Assembly: GCA_014155875.1 (NCBI GenBank)
Contig: JACEFZ010017425.1
Coordinates: 1,291,990-1,355,989 of the forward strand
Origin: Cepaea nemoralis
Lineage: Eukaryota > Mollusca > Gastropoda > Stylommatophora > Helicidae
Reading direction: 5' to 3'
Length of the DNA stretch: 64,000 bases
Under the pieces are notes generated by a model, which worked only from the letters and a program-made list of their open reading frames with translations, had not been told where the DNA came from and did not search any database. Shown piece by piece: positions 28,089 to 40,765 of this stretch (its first letter is position 1; every line of letters starts with the position of its first letter). The position numbers and the translations under genes are program-made.

Positions 28089-28814
28089 TGACACAAAGTG
28101 AATGTTGACTAAGTGACAGATAGAGTGGCTATGGTTGTGTCTAGGGTATGTCCTTGTAAAATGTGATGTTTAACAACAGATTAACCAAGATGCATCACCA
28201 CCAAACACCAGTCAGTGAACAAGCGTTAATTTGCGCACATAATATTCCTTTAATTCTGAATTAACACAGACACATGTAGCATATAAATCCAGGAACAATA
28301 ATTCTCTAAGAATATATCTCCATCCCAATGGAACACTTCGAATAACATTGCCTCTCAAGGCTACTAAAATCTCGTCCCACACGACAGGTATACTAGCCTC
28401 TCTCTAGGCCCGACTCAAAGTAACCCACTATGGGTCTCGAATTCCACTCACTATCCCTGGAACCCACAGTGCGGAGTTATCTTCCAAACTCCGTCACAAT
28501 TCTTCACTTTATCAGACCACGACCTTCTCCTGGTCTAGTCTACACTCAACTCCCTCTCAGCTCGGAGTCCAAACATCAACTCCCCGTCAATCTTTTTCCC
28601 TGTCTTTTTAAACAATTCTATGCCCCACATTGCCTCACACACACCACACAACCTCACTGCTCCAACTGTCTGCCTCACCTTGCAGCCCCTCTACCTTACA
28701 CCCAACCCCGTTTATCTCCTTATATTTTCTTTCCGGTGAATGCCCTTTCACCTCGTGAACTGTTTATATTGTACGGCCACTCACCTTAATGCCACTGAAC
28801 ACAGGCATGTGACA
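28089..28814 (-). repeat. 3' LTR of element 2
   Basis: 726 bp, from tgacacaaag to gcatgtgaca, matching 34044-34769 except at about three bases. Confidence 0.95.
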
Positions 28815-28835
28815 CTACCCCACCCTCAAAAGAAA
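28815..28835 (-). promoter_or_regulatory. Polypurine tract of element 2
   Basis: The minus strand reads TTTTGAGGGTGGGGTAG just before the 3' LTR, as needed to prime plus-strand synthesis. Confidence 0.7.
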
Positions 28836-29137
28836 ACATCGTTTTCAAATGTTGGGAGACTCATACTTATCAAATATGTGACCCAGACACATTGCCTGGG
28901 TAGTCGTTAGTATAAATCCAACTTACTCTAGCTACCACACTTAATAATATATCAAATACTCATAGTAAACTCCCATATTCCCCACACATAAATACAAACA
29001 ACTTTCTATCTTTTGTATCAATGCATGAACTAATACATCACATAATAATAATAATACATTATAGAAAAACATTATACTTATGTACCCACAGGTCTCTTAC
29101 TACTTCACGACCACACAATACTATTAGTGTACCGACC
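28836..29137 (-). other. Non-coding 3' region of element 2
   Basis: About 300 bp between the gag-protease stop and the polypurine tract. No integrase core or RT is detectable. This is where most of pol would have been lost. Confidence 0.6.
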
Positions 29138-31657
29138 CTATATCAGGTGGTTCTGTTCTTGCATTACCCACCTCTGATTCCTGTCGATGCTGTGTCTACC
29201 TTTCATGTACCCATCACTCATGGTACCTCTACAATTACAACATCTGTTTGTTATCCCTAGCCCTGGGTCAGTAATGTCGCGACAACTCTTTTGACCTGAC
29301 TCAACTTTCCTATCTGTATATTGCACCGTTACACTTGAGTCTCTGTTTAGTCTGAACTCTTTATTCAATCTTGGCCCATATATCTGGCACCTTTCTTTCT
29401 GCTGCATACGCCTTATGCCTATGTGCCCTGCACATGCACTATCCTGAGCTGTTCTAGTATATCGGTCTCTGTGTGCTAAAGGTACTGCTACTTGCCCACG
29501 TGCAGTTCCACTATCTGAAAAGCGGCGAGTAAGAACATTGTTCTTCCTCTCGAAGCACCATCTACCTTTCTTTGACTGCCTATGTTCTACTCTCCTACAC
29601 CCTTGTGAACATTTGTTCAGAGTAGTATCTTGTCTCTGGGAGCCACTAGCACTATATTTGGGATCCATTCTCATCTGCTCAGCTGTACTATCCTTGTCCT
29701 GAGTTCCTGTGTCTACTTCAAGTGCCTCTTCTACCTCAGCTATACTCTCTAATTTAGGTTCTTTTGTGGTAACTACCTCATTACAGCTTACACTATATTT
29801 TTGGTCCCAATAAACTACTTCCTCTTCTGTACACTCTTTAACTCCTATAACATTTCCTATGATGAGATCTGCCACTGGTGAGTCTAAAACACATGCTGTC
29901 ACTCTTCCTGTTATGTATGGTGTTTTTACTGTTATCACGGCTATTGGGTAGAATTCTACTGTCCCATTAAATGTTATGGATCTAATCTTTTCCCCTGTAT
30001 AATCCGAGGGTTGCACTAAACTCTTTTTCACCCCGATGGACGTACTTCCGGAATCCCTAATTGTTAACGCTGGCCTATCATTAACAAACCCATGATGCAT
30101 CTTCAGACTTCCTCCTTTTTGGACTGCTGATCCTGCTTTCACTGTATGACCACATATTAAGACTGGCTGACCGTCTTTTTCAAAAAGAGGTTTGCACCCA
30201 CTACAATCTTCATTGTTCAGCGTCTCAATTACTTGTGCTGCATTTGAGTGCTCTGTTTCTCTCATCCTACATTGATGACTGACATGCCCGTTCCTTCCAC
30301 ATTTGAAACAAGTGATCTCCCTTTTACTGTTGTTCGTTGGTCCATCTGATGGTTGTGCATCACAATCTGCCATTTTGTGTCTCCAGCTCCCACAATTCCA
30401 GCATCCGGCATAATTTGGACGTCTCGGGAAGTTCCCTCTTCTATATGGGTACCGTCCTACTCTACCAACATTGTTTCCTCGGAAACCATTATCTTGAAGT
30501 TCTTGTTGCTCACCTTTCTGTGCTGAATCCACACTTTTCGCCCTTGGTCTAATGACTGGATTCTGGTCCTGTTTAGTGTACGCTGCACAGACTATTTCCT
30601 CACTCGTTAGTTTCCCAATAGAACTGTTAGGATGTGCAGTCATATAGGTTTGCCCTAACTGAGACATTGTGTCTATGTCCTTTGGCTTCCGTTCCTCAAA
30701 GAACGCCACTAAATTAGAATTGCATGCAGATACTACCTTGTCTCTTAACATTAGATCTACTAATTTATTAAAATCTTTCCCTACTTCTGCAAGCTCCATC
30801 CATTTGTTAAATGTATTCTTTACAGTGTTAACAAAATCTGTGAAATCTTGATTTGTCTCTGGCACTAACTGTCTAAACTTTGTTCTATATCCATGTTCAG
30901 TTAGTTGGAACTTTGTCAGCAAACGTTGACGTAAGATAGTGTAGTTGTTTCTTTCTTCTACAGGTAAATTGAACATGGTGTCTAGTGCCTTGCCCGTAAG
31001 AAATTCGCCAAGTCGCATCCCATACTCTTTCTCTGGAATACCTAACGCTTTGGCTGATGCCTCGAACCTGGCCAAATAATTTTCAAGTTGGTCTCGGTCT
31101 GTAAAATATGGCAGTTTTAATCTCTGTGACGACTGCGACGGTCTTCTGCTTTCCTCACTTTGACCTTTCGAAGATAGTTCTAGTTTTCTTAACTCGATTT
31201 CAGTTTGCATCTGGCACTTGATCTTCTCTTTCTCAATTTCCATTTCAGCTAACTTTACTTCCTGTAGACGTTTGTTTTCCATTTCAGCTAGTTTTACTTG
31301 TGTCTCTTCCTGTAGACGCTTGTTTTCCATTTCAGCTAGTTTTACTTGCGTCTCTTTCTCTTCCTGTAGACGCTTATTTTCCATTTCAGCTAGTTTTACT
31401 TGTGTCTCTTCCTGTAGACGCTTGTTTTCCATTTCAGCTAGTTTTACTTGCGTCTCTTTCTCTTCCTGTAGACGCTTGTTTTCCATTTCAGCTAGTTTTA
31501 CTTGTGTCTCTTCCTGTAGACGCTTTGCCTCGCGTTCATTATGCCTCTCCTCTCTTTCCGTCTGCTTTTGTTCTTTCGCTTCTGCATACTCCTGTAACTC
31601 TTTACCTTTCAGGCCTATTCTTTCACCTGCTTCAATATAATGCATTAAAGTAGGCAT
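29138..31657 (-). CDS. Gag-protease protein with degenerate integrase zinc finger
   Basis: 839 codons without a stop. Residues about 20-165 form a long coiled coil made of near-identical heptad-like repeats (VKLAEMENKRLQEE). About 180-360 is a capsid-like helical domain (LPYFTDRDQLENYLARFEAS, then TGKALDTMFNLP). Two CCHC knuckles lie at C419-C432 and C450-C463. A protease-like part has RDSGST (D535-G537), with DSG instead of DTG. Near 705-760 is an integrase-type HHCC finger remnant (H745 kept, the CxxC pair not found). The C-terminus is out of character and probably a shifted frame. Protease is followed directly by the integrase finger, as in element 1. The start is the first Met of the helical N-terminus. 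Confidence 0.9.
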   Translation of the reverse strand: MPTLMHYIEAGERIGLKGKELQEYAEAKEQKQTEREERHNEREAKRLQEETQVKLAEMENKRLQEEKETQVKLAEMENKRLQEETQVKLAEMENKRLQEEKETQVKLAEMENKRLQEETQVKLAEMENKRLQEVKLAEMEIEKEKIKCQMQTEIELRKLELSSKGQSEESRRPSQSSQRLKLPYFTDRDQLENYLARFEASAKALGIPEKEYGMRLGEFLTGKALDTMFNLPVEERNNYTILRQRLLTKFQLTEHGYRTKFRQLVPETNQDFTDFVNTVKNTFNKWMELAEVGKDFNKLVDLMLRDKVVSACNSNLVAFFEERKPKDIDTMSQLGQTYMTAHPNSSIGKLTSEEIVCAAYTKQDQNPVIRPRAKSVDSAQKGEQQELQDNGFRGNNVGRVGRYPYRRGNFPRRPNYAGCWNCGSWRHKMADCDAQPSDGPTNNSKREITCFKCGRNGHVSHQCRMRETEHSNAAQVIETLNNEDCSGCKPLFEKDGQPVLICGHTVKAGSAVQKGGSLKMHHGFVNDRPALTIRDSGSTSIGVKKSLVQPSDYTGEKIRSITFNGTVEFYPIAVITVKTPYITGRVTACVLDSPVADLIIGNVIGVKECTEEEVVYWDQKYSVSCNEVVTTKEPKLESIAEVEEALEVDTGTQDKDSTAEQMRMDPKYSASGSQRQDTTLNKCSQGCRRVEHRQSKKGRWCFERKNNVLTRRFSDSGTARGQVAVPLAHRDRYTRTAQDSACAGHIGIRRMQQKERCQIYGPRLNKEFRLNRDSSVTVQYTDRKVESGQKSCRDITDPGLGITNRCCNCRGTMSDGYMKGRHSIDRNQRWVMQEQNHLI

Positions 31658-31852
31658 CTTGTACTTGTGGACACGTTGCTGTGAATCAGGAAACTATAAA
31701 TGTACAGACTCTGCTGTTAGTCTTTGTGTCACTTCCCTAAGTACACCCGCACTCCCTGTGTACGTAAATCCGTAGTGCTACAATATCACTCTGTACTCAC
31801 CCAGTCACTCTATAAGCACTAGGTAGTGAGGGGGGAATATAACTATACTCCC

Positions 31853-31944
<92 letters not shown>

Positions 31945-34014
31945 AATAACTGTAGAACAATTCCTGGAAATAGTTGTAAACATACATATACATACACAAA
32001 TGAATGATACACACTAAATGCCAACTATTAAACGCTAGACGCATAGGCCGGTGAAACGCAGACGGATGATTACATAGAAATAAAAACCACTGACATAAAC
32101 ATGCCCATGAAAGACCATACCGTGCGCATAATATAAACTGACAAATACCATCTAGATAGAAGATGTATTAACATAAGAATTACAACAATACCATATATCC
32201 AAAGAACTCAAATATTATATGTAACAGTAAAGAGAAAACAGTAAAAAGAACAAATATAAAATGAATAATGTACATAGATCTGACGTAGACACTTGGACAC
32301 CGTGTATAATGTCGAGACGACCCAATGCCACAGCACAAAACAAACTGACTCGTCAGCTGTCTCTCAACAACATACAATATGTACCTAGACAATTTCACCT
32401 TTGCGCCGTCTCCCGCATTTCGAGAAACAATGCAAAAATATCCTACTTATAACGAACACTGGACCACATACAAATATTTACGTAACGCACAACAACAACA
32501 ATACTTAGGACGATGAGAACAACAGACGCAAACAAGGGTTGCCGCCACCAATGTGATGGTAGAATCTTACAAAAGTCCTTAGTTTGTTTTTAATAGTGTC
32601 CGAAAATCGCCTGGAAATGTTTGTCCGTTACTGTTTTGAAAAGATTACGACGTTAGATTCCCACAATGAATTAATGTTCTGATGCGTGATGCGTTGTCAC
32701 TTTTTGTTGACGTGATGACACGATTTTCGACTGTCGTAAAAGTTGAAGATGATGATAATTATAACAACGCCTTGCCTCTACACAGTCCGTAACGTTTTTG
32801 TAACCCTCCCTGTAGAGTTGGCCTGTGATTGTATAATGTATGTGAACGCTCTTGTTTTGCCAGAAATATTGGGTTTTCGTTGCGTTTTGGGGAGCCGAAA
32901 ATACCTTTAAAATCAATGAATGTTTATCTGCGTAGTCACTGTCGCTTTGAAGTGATGGTATGGTTTCTTCACTGTTGCTGACCCGGTTAAATCAACGAAT
33001 GGCAGAAAATGATCACGCGCTTTAAATCCGCTTTGCAAGTCTTTTTTGGTGAAGAAATGCGCTCATAGTTGCGAAGACGGCACCTGAATGACTGTTGTGG
33101 TTTGTTTGCCGATGATGACACACACACACAAAGACGTTAAACGTAAATCGTAGTTTCAGTAGAAACCCAAATGTTATTTTCAGTGGAAATTTTTCCGTCA
33201 AATTCCCTGGTTCTCGGCCTTGACTCACAAGGTCATCTCAGTACCTCAGTGTACTACAATCTTCACTGACTGCGAACAAAGTAATGTCCGGAAATTTTCC
33301 GTTATCCACACATACTTCGCTGTCCTCGTAAACAGCACTGACCCTCTTGTCAACCCACTTTGTCCGTGGCGACTCACAATTTCCACCGTCCTCGCCCGTC
33401 TTTTTACCTGTGGTGAATTCTTAACCTATCGCCCTGCAACCACACTGTGCTTTGTCCTCAACACACACACAAGATGTCTCACCACGCCAAGGACTTCCCA
33501 ACGAAATTGCTCACTGTCTTAAATCCTGTCTTCGTCACACCCACACGCACCTGTCAGGATATCATCTTGCCAGTATCATGGCGCCGACTTTTTGTACTGT
33601 TCACTTGACCTATAAACACACGCGCCTGTTTGCGTTAATTTTCTGACGTCCCTGATAGCCGAAGAAATACTGCCTGGTATCCAATTTACCTGTCCTGACC
33701 TTCTCGTGACCTATGTGCTACCCAGTTCACGCACGGAAAAAAAAACCAGTGTTTATACCGTGGACACGCTCCGCTGTCCACCCTCTCTCTCTGAGTGAGA
33801 AGTGTTATTTTTATCTGGTTTCTCGTGGACTCTGTATTAATTCTCAGACAATTTAGAAATGCTTTGTCTACTGAAAATGGTGTTTATTCTTGACAGGAGA
33901 GCCCTCATCATTGTTGTTGTAATTGGGCATCCGACTAATGTCTCTGATGTTAGTATTCTCTCTAATCGACGAGTTCACAAATAAACGGAATGACAACAAT
34001 GTCTATATTGTTCT
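31658..34014 (-). other. Long non-coding leader of element 2
   Basis: 2.36 kb between the primer binding site and gag, much longer than usual. It contains an (AT)n tract at 31856-31942. No coding similarity is visible on either strand. Another insertion may be hidden in it. Confidence 0.55.
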
Positions 34015-34032
34015 TGATGGACGAAGCCTCCA
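34015..34032 (-). promoter_or_regulatory. Primer binding site candidate of element 2
   Basis: The minus strand reads TGGAGGCTTCGTCCATCA, 11 bases inside the 5' LTR. The TGG start fits a tRNA CCA end. The tRNA is not assigned. Confidence 0.5.
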
Positions 34033-34043
34033 GAAATCTACTC

Positions 34044-34769
34044 TGACACAAAGTGAATGTTGACTAAGTGACAGATAGAGTGGCTATGGTTGTGTCTAGG
34101 GTATGTCTTTGTAAAATGTGATGTTTAACAACAGATTAACCAAGATGCATCACCACCAAACACCAGTCAGTGAACAAGCGTTAATTTGCGCACATAATAT
34201 TCCTTTAATTCTGAATTAACACAGACACATGTAGCATATAAATCCAGGAACAATAATTCTCTAAGAATATATCTCCATCCCAATGGAACACTTCGAATAA
34301 CATTGCCTCTCAAGGCTACTAAAATCTCGTCCCACACGACAGGTATACTAGCCTCTCTCTAGGCCCGACTCAAAGTAACCCACTATGGGTCTCGAATTCC
34401 ACTCACTATCCCTGGAACCCACAGTGCGGAGTTATCTTCCAAACTCCGTCACAATTCTTCACTTTATCAGACCACGACCTTCTCCTGGTCTGGTCTACAC
34501 TCAACTCCCTCTCAGCTCGGAGTCCAAACATCAACTCCCCGTCAATCTTTTTCCCTGTCTTTTTAAACAATTCTATGCCCCACATTGCCTCACACACACC
34601 ACACAACCTCACGGCTCCAACTGTCTGCCTCACCTTGCAGCCCCTCTACCTTACACCCAACCCCGTTTATCTCCTTATATTTTCTTTCCGGTGAATGCCC
34701 TTTCACCTCGTGAACTGTTTATATTGTACGGCCACTCACCTTAATGCCACTGAACACAGGCATGTGACA
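34044..34769 (-). repeat. 5' LTR of element 2
   Basis: 726 bp, partner of 28089-28814, followed by the target duplication GACAA at 34770-34774. Confidence 0.95.
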
Positions 34770-34849
34770 GACAATATAACGGTTAAACATTATGAAGAAC
34801 CTATGGCACAACACCAGCAAACAAGTGTCACTAACGTTGTTGACAACAT

Positions 34850-35260
34850 GCATCTTTCTATGGCAACACATGGACGTGAGTCATGGACCATTTCACAAGT
34901 CACTAAAGATGAACATTGGAGTTGTTGAGCTGAAGTGTTAAAGAGAGGGGCTAACGATACCGCGGATCAAGACAGGAAAATACAAGATTGAACGTCAAAG
35001 AACACTGGATCATAGCCAGTATCATGTTTGGGAAGCTGAAATGCTTTGGCCATATTAAACTCACAGTGGCTGGGGCAGACGGATTATGGAAGGCATGGTT
35101 CATGGAAGAAACCGCAGGGGTCCACCAGCACGAAGATGATCACCGGGCACTGCAAACACCCAGGGCATGGGGGTGATTGAAGCAGCAGAAATGGCCTGAG
35201 ATCGAGAAATTGTTCTGTGCACCGCAGTGAGAGCGATGTTCTCATGATGACCTGCTATGT
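34850..35260 (+). mobile_element. LINE (family F) 3'-end fragment
   Basis: Plus-strand frames give a decayed LINE C-terminal tail: a GRESWTISQVTKDEH-like stretch near 34872, then an IMEGM-type arginine-rich stretch with GRNRRG near 35085-35120. Several stops break it. It is recognised by pattern only. Confidence 0.5.
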
Positions 35261-35617
35261 AATGGTGATGATGAAATGCATATAATAATAAGAGAAATGT
35301 ATAAATGGCAACGTCCACAGATGATCAGTCGAAATAACCAGATTAACGAATTTGGGAACTAAAGAATGCATGACAAGCTGTCAGCAGGTTCTGTTGGATC
35401 TGCTATAGAACTGTGATCCGATTGTGTCTTTCTCACTGCAGTATCATAGATATGATCAAAGTTTATAGATTGGCTGTCTTGCTGTGATTCTATCGTAGAA
35501 TGACTTAACAATATATTTCTCACACACATACACACAAACATTGACAACCAAGCACTCAGTAAGCTGGCAACTATATGAGAGAGTGTTCCACTTTTCACAA
35601 GGGGCAGTGATGAGACA
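35261..35617. other. No recognisable feature
   Basis: About 350 bp of AT-rich sequence between a LINE tail and Helitron-like element B. Nothing can be supported. Confidence 0.5.
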
Positions 35618-36915
<1,298 letters not shown>

Positions 36916-37545
36916 TTAGACTTATAAAAAACATATATTGGAAACAACAAGCTGCCATAAGGATTGATAATGAAGTGGGACAATATCAACCTATTAAGAG
37001 AGGTGTTAGACAGGGATGTGTAATGTCTCCAGATCTTTTTCCCTATAGAGTGAAAATATTTTCAGAAATGTAGAAGATATAAATAGAATCAGCATTGGAG
37101 GACGAAACATCAATAACATTAGATATGCAGATGATACAGTATTGATTGCAGACAATGCACAAGATCTACAACAATTAGTAGACGCGGTTGTGGTGCAAAG
37201 TGAGCGGCTGCGGTTGGAATTAAATTGTAAGAAGACACAGGTTATGGTCGTCACTAGGAAGAACGAAGTACCACAATGTAATATACAAGTAAATGGGAAT
37301 ATTCTTCAACAAGTGAATCGGCACAATTATCTCGGAACAGTCTGATGGGACAACTGATGGGAGATGCCTTGAGGAGATTAGAACAAGAATCGCCATGGCG
37401 AAAGTAGCCTTTAGCAAGATGAAAAACATTCTGACCAATAAAAAGATGATGTCAACCGAAACGAGAAAAAGAGTGTTGAGGGGATACATAAAGCCTGTTC
37501 TTTTGTATGGGTGTGAAACTTGGAGTATTTCCGGTACAATGGCGA
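36916..37545 (+). mobile_element. LINE C copy 2, RT fragment
   Basis: Matches LINE C nucleotides 39781-40395 closely: YADD region near 37120, then NCKKTQVMVVTRK. There is a frame break near 37040 and a small indel near 37345. It starts exactly where Helitron-like element B ends, and stops where the leader of LINE C copy 3 starts. Confidence 0.85.
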
Positions 37546-40500
37546 CAGGATGACGCGTACTTTTCGTGGGGACGCTATTTAGTGTTTTCCTTTGGATTTC
37601 GTGTGATTTCCTATGGATTTCCTGCGAATAGTGTTTTCCTGTGGATTATGTGATGTTATTTTGTGCTATTTTATTGGAAGTTTTCAAAAGAAGCCACGGA
37701 AGGCAGGTGGTGGATGAAATTTGAGGGCAGCCGACAGATATTCGTTGGTCATGGTCTCGAATTCACGACGGCAGGCAGAAGAGCTCTTCTTGAGTCAATG
37801 GCTGCGGTCTCCGACCAGTACGGTCACTGCCATAGAGGAAAGCAGCGGCAAACTACCTCTTTAAAAGTGCCTAGTATATCATGATTCGCTTAAAGACTGA
37901 TCATCGCAAGACAAGGACAGAGACGTTAAAATTAGCAACATGGAACGTTAGGACGTTAAACAACGACGGAAAATTAGAGAACATAAAACAAGAAATTGAA
38001 AGGGAAAAAATTAATATTTTAGGTATGTGCGAAACGAGATGGACAGGATCAGGCATCAAGATAGATGACGATTTCAAGATTATTTATTCTGGAGGTGAAG
38101 ATCGTCATAGGGGAGTGGCAATTATTTTGGACCGGAAAACATCAACATCTGTTCAAGGATATTGGGCCGTGTCGGACAGAGTTCTACTAGTTAAATTAAG
38201 TGGCAGACCTTTTAGCATAAATATTATTCAAGTATATGCACCAACAGGAGAATCCAGTGAAGATAGTGTAGAAGAATTTTATAATGACATAGAGGCTGCC
38301 TTAAAGAAATGTAAAAATTCAGAAATAAACATCATAATAGGGGACTTCAATGCAAAAGTAGGAAATCAAGGGGATAGATACAGAGTAGGAAACTATGGTT
38401 TAGGAGAGAGAAATAAAAGAGGATACAGACTCGTGGAGTGGGCAAAAGAACAGGAAATGATTGTAGGAAACACCTGGTTTAAGCAACACCCTAGAAGATT
38501 ATGGACATGGAGGAGTCCTGATAGCAGGATTAGAAACCAGATTGACTACATTCTCATTAGCAGAAGATTTAGAAACGCGCTAACAGTAGCAAAAACAGTT
38601 CCCAGTGCTGATTGTTATAGTGACCACAGATTACTCACAGGAACATTGAGGATAAAGTTGAAGAAAGTCAAGTATATAACAGGAAACACTAAATATGATT
38701 TGTGTACATTGAGTAATGACAAGGAAATACAAAACAAATTCAACATAGAAGTACAGAACAGATTTGAAATATTGTCTGATCTAGAGATATTATTCCAGGA
38801 TGTGGATGATCAATGGGAAACGTTGAAGAATTCAATCAATGTGGCTGCAGAAACAACTATTCCAAAATTAAAGAAGGTGGGTCGTAAGAAATGGATGACT
38901 GAAGAAATTTTACACCTCATGGAAACAAGAAGACTCAACAAAAATAATTCTGTCAAATATGAAGAAATCCACAGACAAGTCAGAATATTATGTAAGGAGG
39001 CAAAAGAATCATGGCTTGAGGAAAAGTGCTTAGAAATTGAAAACCAACACAACAGTCAAAATACCAAATTAGTGCACAAAAGAATTCAGGAACTTACTAA
39101 TAAAAGAACAAGTACATCAACAGGCTGTCTAAAAACTAAAGATGGCAAAATCATAATAGAAAAAGACCAGATTCTACATGTATGGACAGATTATGTGAAA
39201 CACCTTTATGATGATAACAGAGACGAACAGTATGATATTAGATTTAATAATGAAGGACCGCCAATTTTGGAGATGGAGGTTCGAAATGTTCTTAAGCATA
39301 TGAAAGCTGGCAAGGCCCCCGGTGCAGATAACATCACAACAGAAATGATTAAAGCTTTAGAAGAATTTGGACTAGAGCAAGTCACCAGACTGATGAACAC
39401 ATTATATGATACTGGAGATATACCTCCTGAATTATGTAACTCTGTATTTATTGCAATCCCAAAGAAACCAGGAACCTTGGAATGTGATCAACATAGGACA
39501 ATTAGTATAATGAGTCACATCACAAAGATTTTGCTAAGAATTATCATGCAAAGAGTGAGGAAGAAGATACAACCTGAAATAGGGGAAGAACAATGTGGGT
39601 TTGTAGAAGGAAAGGGTACAGTAAATGCTGTGTATATGCTGCGAACAGTTATTGAACGTGCTATAGAAGTAAACAAGGATATACATCTTTGCTTTATTGA
39701 CTATACAAAGGCTTTTGATAGAGTTAGACATGTCAACATGGTGGATATGCTTGCAGATCTACAAATTGATGGGAAAGACATTAGACTTATAAAAAACATA
39801 TATTGGAAACAACAAGCTGCAATAAGGATTGATAATGAAGTGGGACAGTATCAGCCAATTAAAAGAGGTGTTAGGCAGGGATGTGTGATGTCTCCAGATC
39901 TTTTTTCCCTATACAGTGAAAATATTTTCAGAAATGTAGAGGATATAAATGGAATCAGCATTGGAGGACGAAACATCAATAACATTAGATATGCAGATGA
40001 TATAGTATTAATTGCAGACAATGCGCAGGACCTGCAACAATTAGTAGATGCGGTTGTTGTACACAGTGAGCAACTGGGGTTAGAATTAAATTGTAAAAAG
40101 ACTCAGGTTATGGTCGTCACTAGGAAGGAAGAAGTGCCACAATGTAATATACAAGTAAATGGAAATATTCTTCAACAAGTGAATCGGTACAATTATCTTG
40201 GAACAGTCATAACATCTGATGGGAGATGCCTTGAAGAGATTAGAACAAGAATCGCCATGGCGAAAGTAGCCTTTAGCAAGATGAAAAACATTCTGACCAA
40301 TAAAAAGATGTCAATTGAAACGAGAAAAAGAGTGTTGAGGGGATACATAGAGCCTGTTCTTTTGTATGGATGTGAAACTTGGACAATGAGCAGTCAAGCT
40401 GAAAAACATCTGATAGCTGCAGAAATGTGGTTTCTGAGGAAAATGCAAAGAATACCATGGACAGACAGAAAAACCAATGACCAAGTACTACAGGAGACAA

Positions 40501-40765
40501 ATGAACATCGTAAACTGATTAGAGAAATTAGACGTAGACAGTCAAAATTTTTTGGACATGTTATGAGAAGAAATGGATTGGAGAACTTAGGTGACAACTG
40601 GCAAGATCGAAGGAACAGACCAAGAGGAAGACAGAGAGGAAAATACCTAGATGGTTTGGCCACATGACATGGACGAGACAGGAACACTGAGCTGTTCCAC
40701 GACACTGGTGATCGAGTGAAATGGCGAGTCATGACCGCCCACGCTTTCCGGCATGGCACATGATT
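37546..40765 (+). mobile_element. LINE C copy 3, nearly full length
   Basis: A leader of about 335 bp, one long APE-RT frame, and a 3' region ending in a (TGAT)n tail near 40750-40765. The best-preserved of eight LINE C copies in the window and the reference for the others. Single-ORF layout with APE then RT and a tandem-repeat tail fits RTE-like LINEs. Confidence 0.9.
37881..40667 (+). CDS. LINE C endonuclease-reverse transcriptase
   Basis: 928 codons. The APE endonuclease covers about 15-255: ATWNVRT with N22, CETRW with E51, GDFNAKV (D155, N157), NQIDYI and YSDHR (D248, H249), all catalytic positions present. A basic linker is at 256-470. RT covers about 480-770: IAIPKKPG, IDYTKAFDRV (D607), RQGCVMSPDLFSLY and the YADD active site at 704-707. 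The C-terminal domain has LLYGCETW and FGHVMRRNGL. The enzyme nicks the target and primes reverse transcription there. The frame stops at TGA after GLAT; other copies have Trp at this codon, and the same frame stays open for about 36 more codons to a second stop at 40758-40760. The protein is thus slightly shortened by a nonsense change. No other break is seen. Confidence 0.95.
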   Translation: MIRLKTDHRKTRTETLKLATWNVRTLNNDGKLENIKQEIEREKINILGMCETRWTGSGIKIDDDFKIIYSGGEDRHRGVAIILDRKTSTSVQGYWAVSDRVLLVKLSGRPFSINIIQVYAPTGESSEDSVEEFYNDIEAALKKCKNSEINIIIGDFNAKVGNQGDRYRVGNYGLGERNKRGYRLVEWAKEQEMIVGNTWFKQHPRRLWTWRSPDSRIRNQIDYILISRRFRNALTVAKTVPSADCYSDHRLLTGTLRIKLKKVKYITGNTKYDLCTLSNDKEIQNKFNIEVQNRFEILSDLEILFQDVDDQWETLKNSINVAAETTIPKLKKVGRKKWMTEEILHLMETRRLNKNNSVKYEEIHRQVRILCKEAKESWLEEKCLEIENQHNSQNTKLVHKRIQELTNKRTSTSTGCLKTKDGKIIIEKDQILHVWTDYVKHLYDDNRDEQYDIRFNNEGPPILEMEVRNVLKHMKAGKAPGADNITTEMIKALEEFGLEQVTRLMNTLYDTGDIPPELCNSVFIAIPKKPGTLECDQHRTISIMSHITKILLRIIMQRVRKKIQPEIGEEQCGFVEGKGTVNAVYMLRTVIERAIEVNKDIHLCFIDYTKAFDRVRHVNMVDMLADLQIDGKDIRLIKNIYWKQQAAIRIDNEVGQYQPIKRGVRQGCVMSPDLFSLYSENIFRNVEDINGISIGGRNINNIRYADDIVLIADNAQDLQQLVDAVVVHSEQLGLELNCKKTQVMVVTRKEEVPQCNIQVNGNILQQVNRYNYLGTVITSDGRCLEEIRTRIAMAKVAFSKMKNILTNKKMSIETRKRVLRGYIEPVLLYGCETWTMSSQAEKHLIAAEMWFLRKMQRIPWTDRKTNDQVLQETNEHRKLIREIRRRQSKFFGHVMRRNGLENLGDNWQDRRNRPRGRQRGKYLDGLAT

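Larger units (their letters stand above)
28089..34769 (-). mobile_element. LTR retrotransposon 2, gag-protease only, non-autonomous
   Basis: A 6681-bp element. It has two 726-bp LTRs with TG...CA ends that differ at about three positions, and a 5-bp target duplication GACAA at 28084-28088 and 34770-34774. It is oriented on the minus strand. The only long frame is gag-protease with a remnant of the integrase zinc finger; RT, RNase H and the integrase core are missing. The near-identical LTRs mean it moved recently, so its enzymes were presumably supplied by a related full element. Confidence 0.95.

Noticed and set aside
28430..28789. 119-codon Pro/Leu-rich frame at 28430, repeated at 34385
   Set aside because: It lies within the LTRs of element 2 and is repeated only because the LTRs are. 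No family resemblance.
37142..37345. Separate small RT gene
   Set aside because: It is a fragment of LINE C copy 2, not an independent gene.
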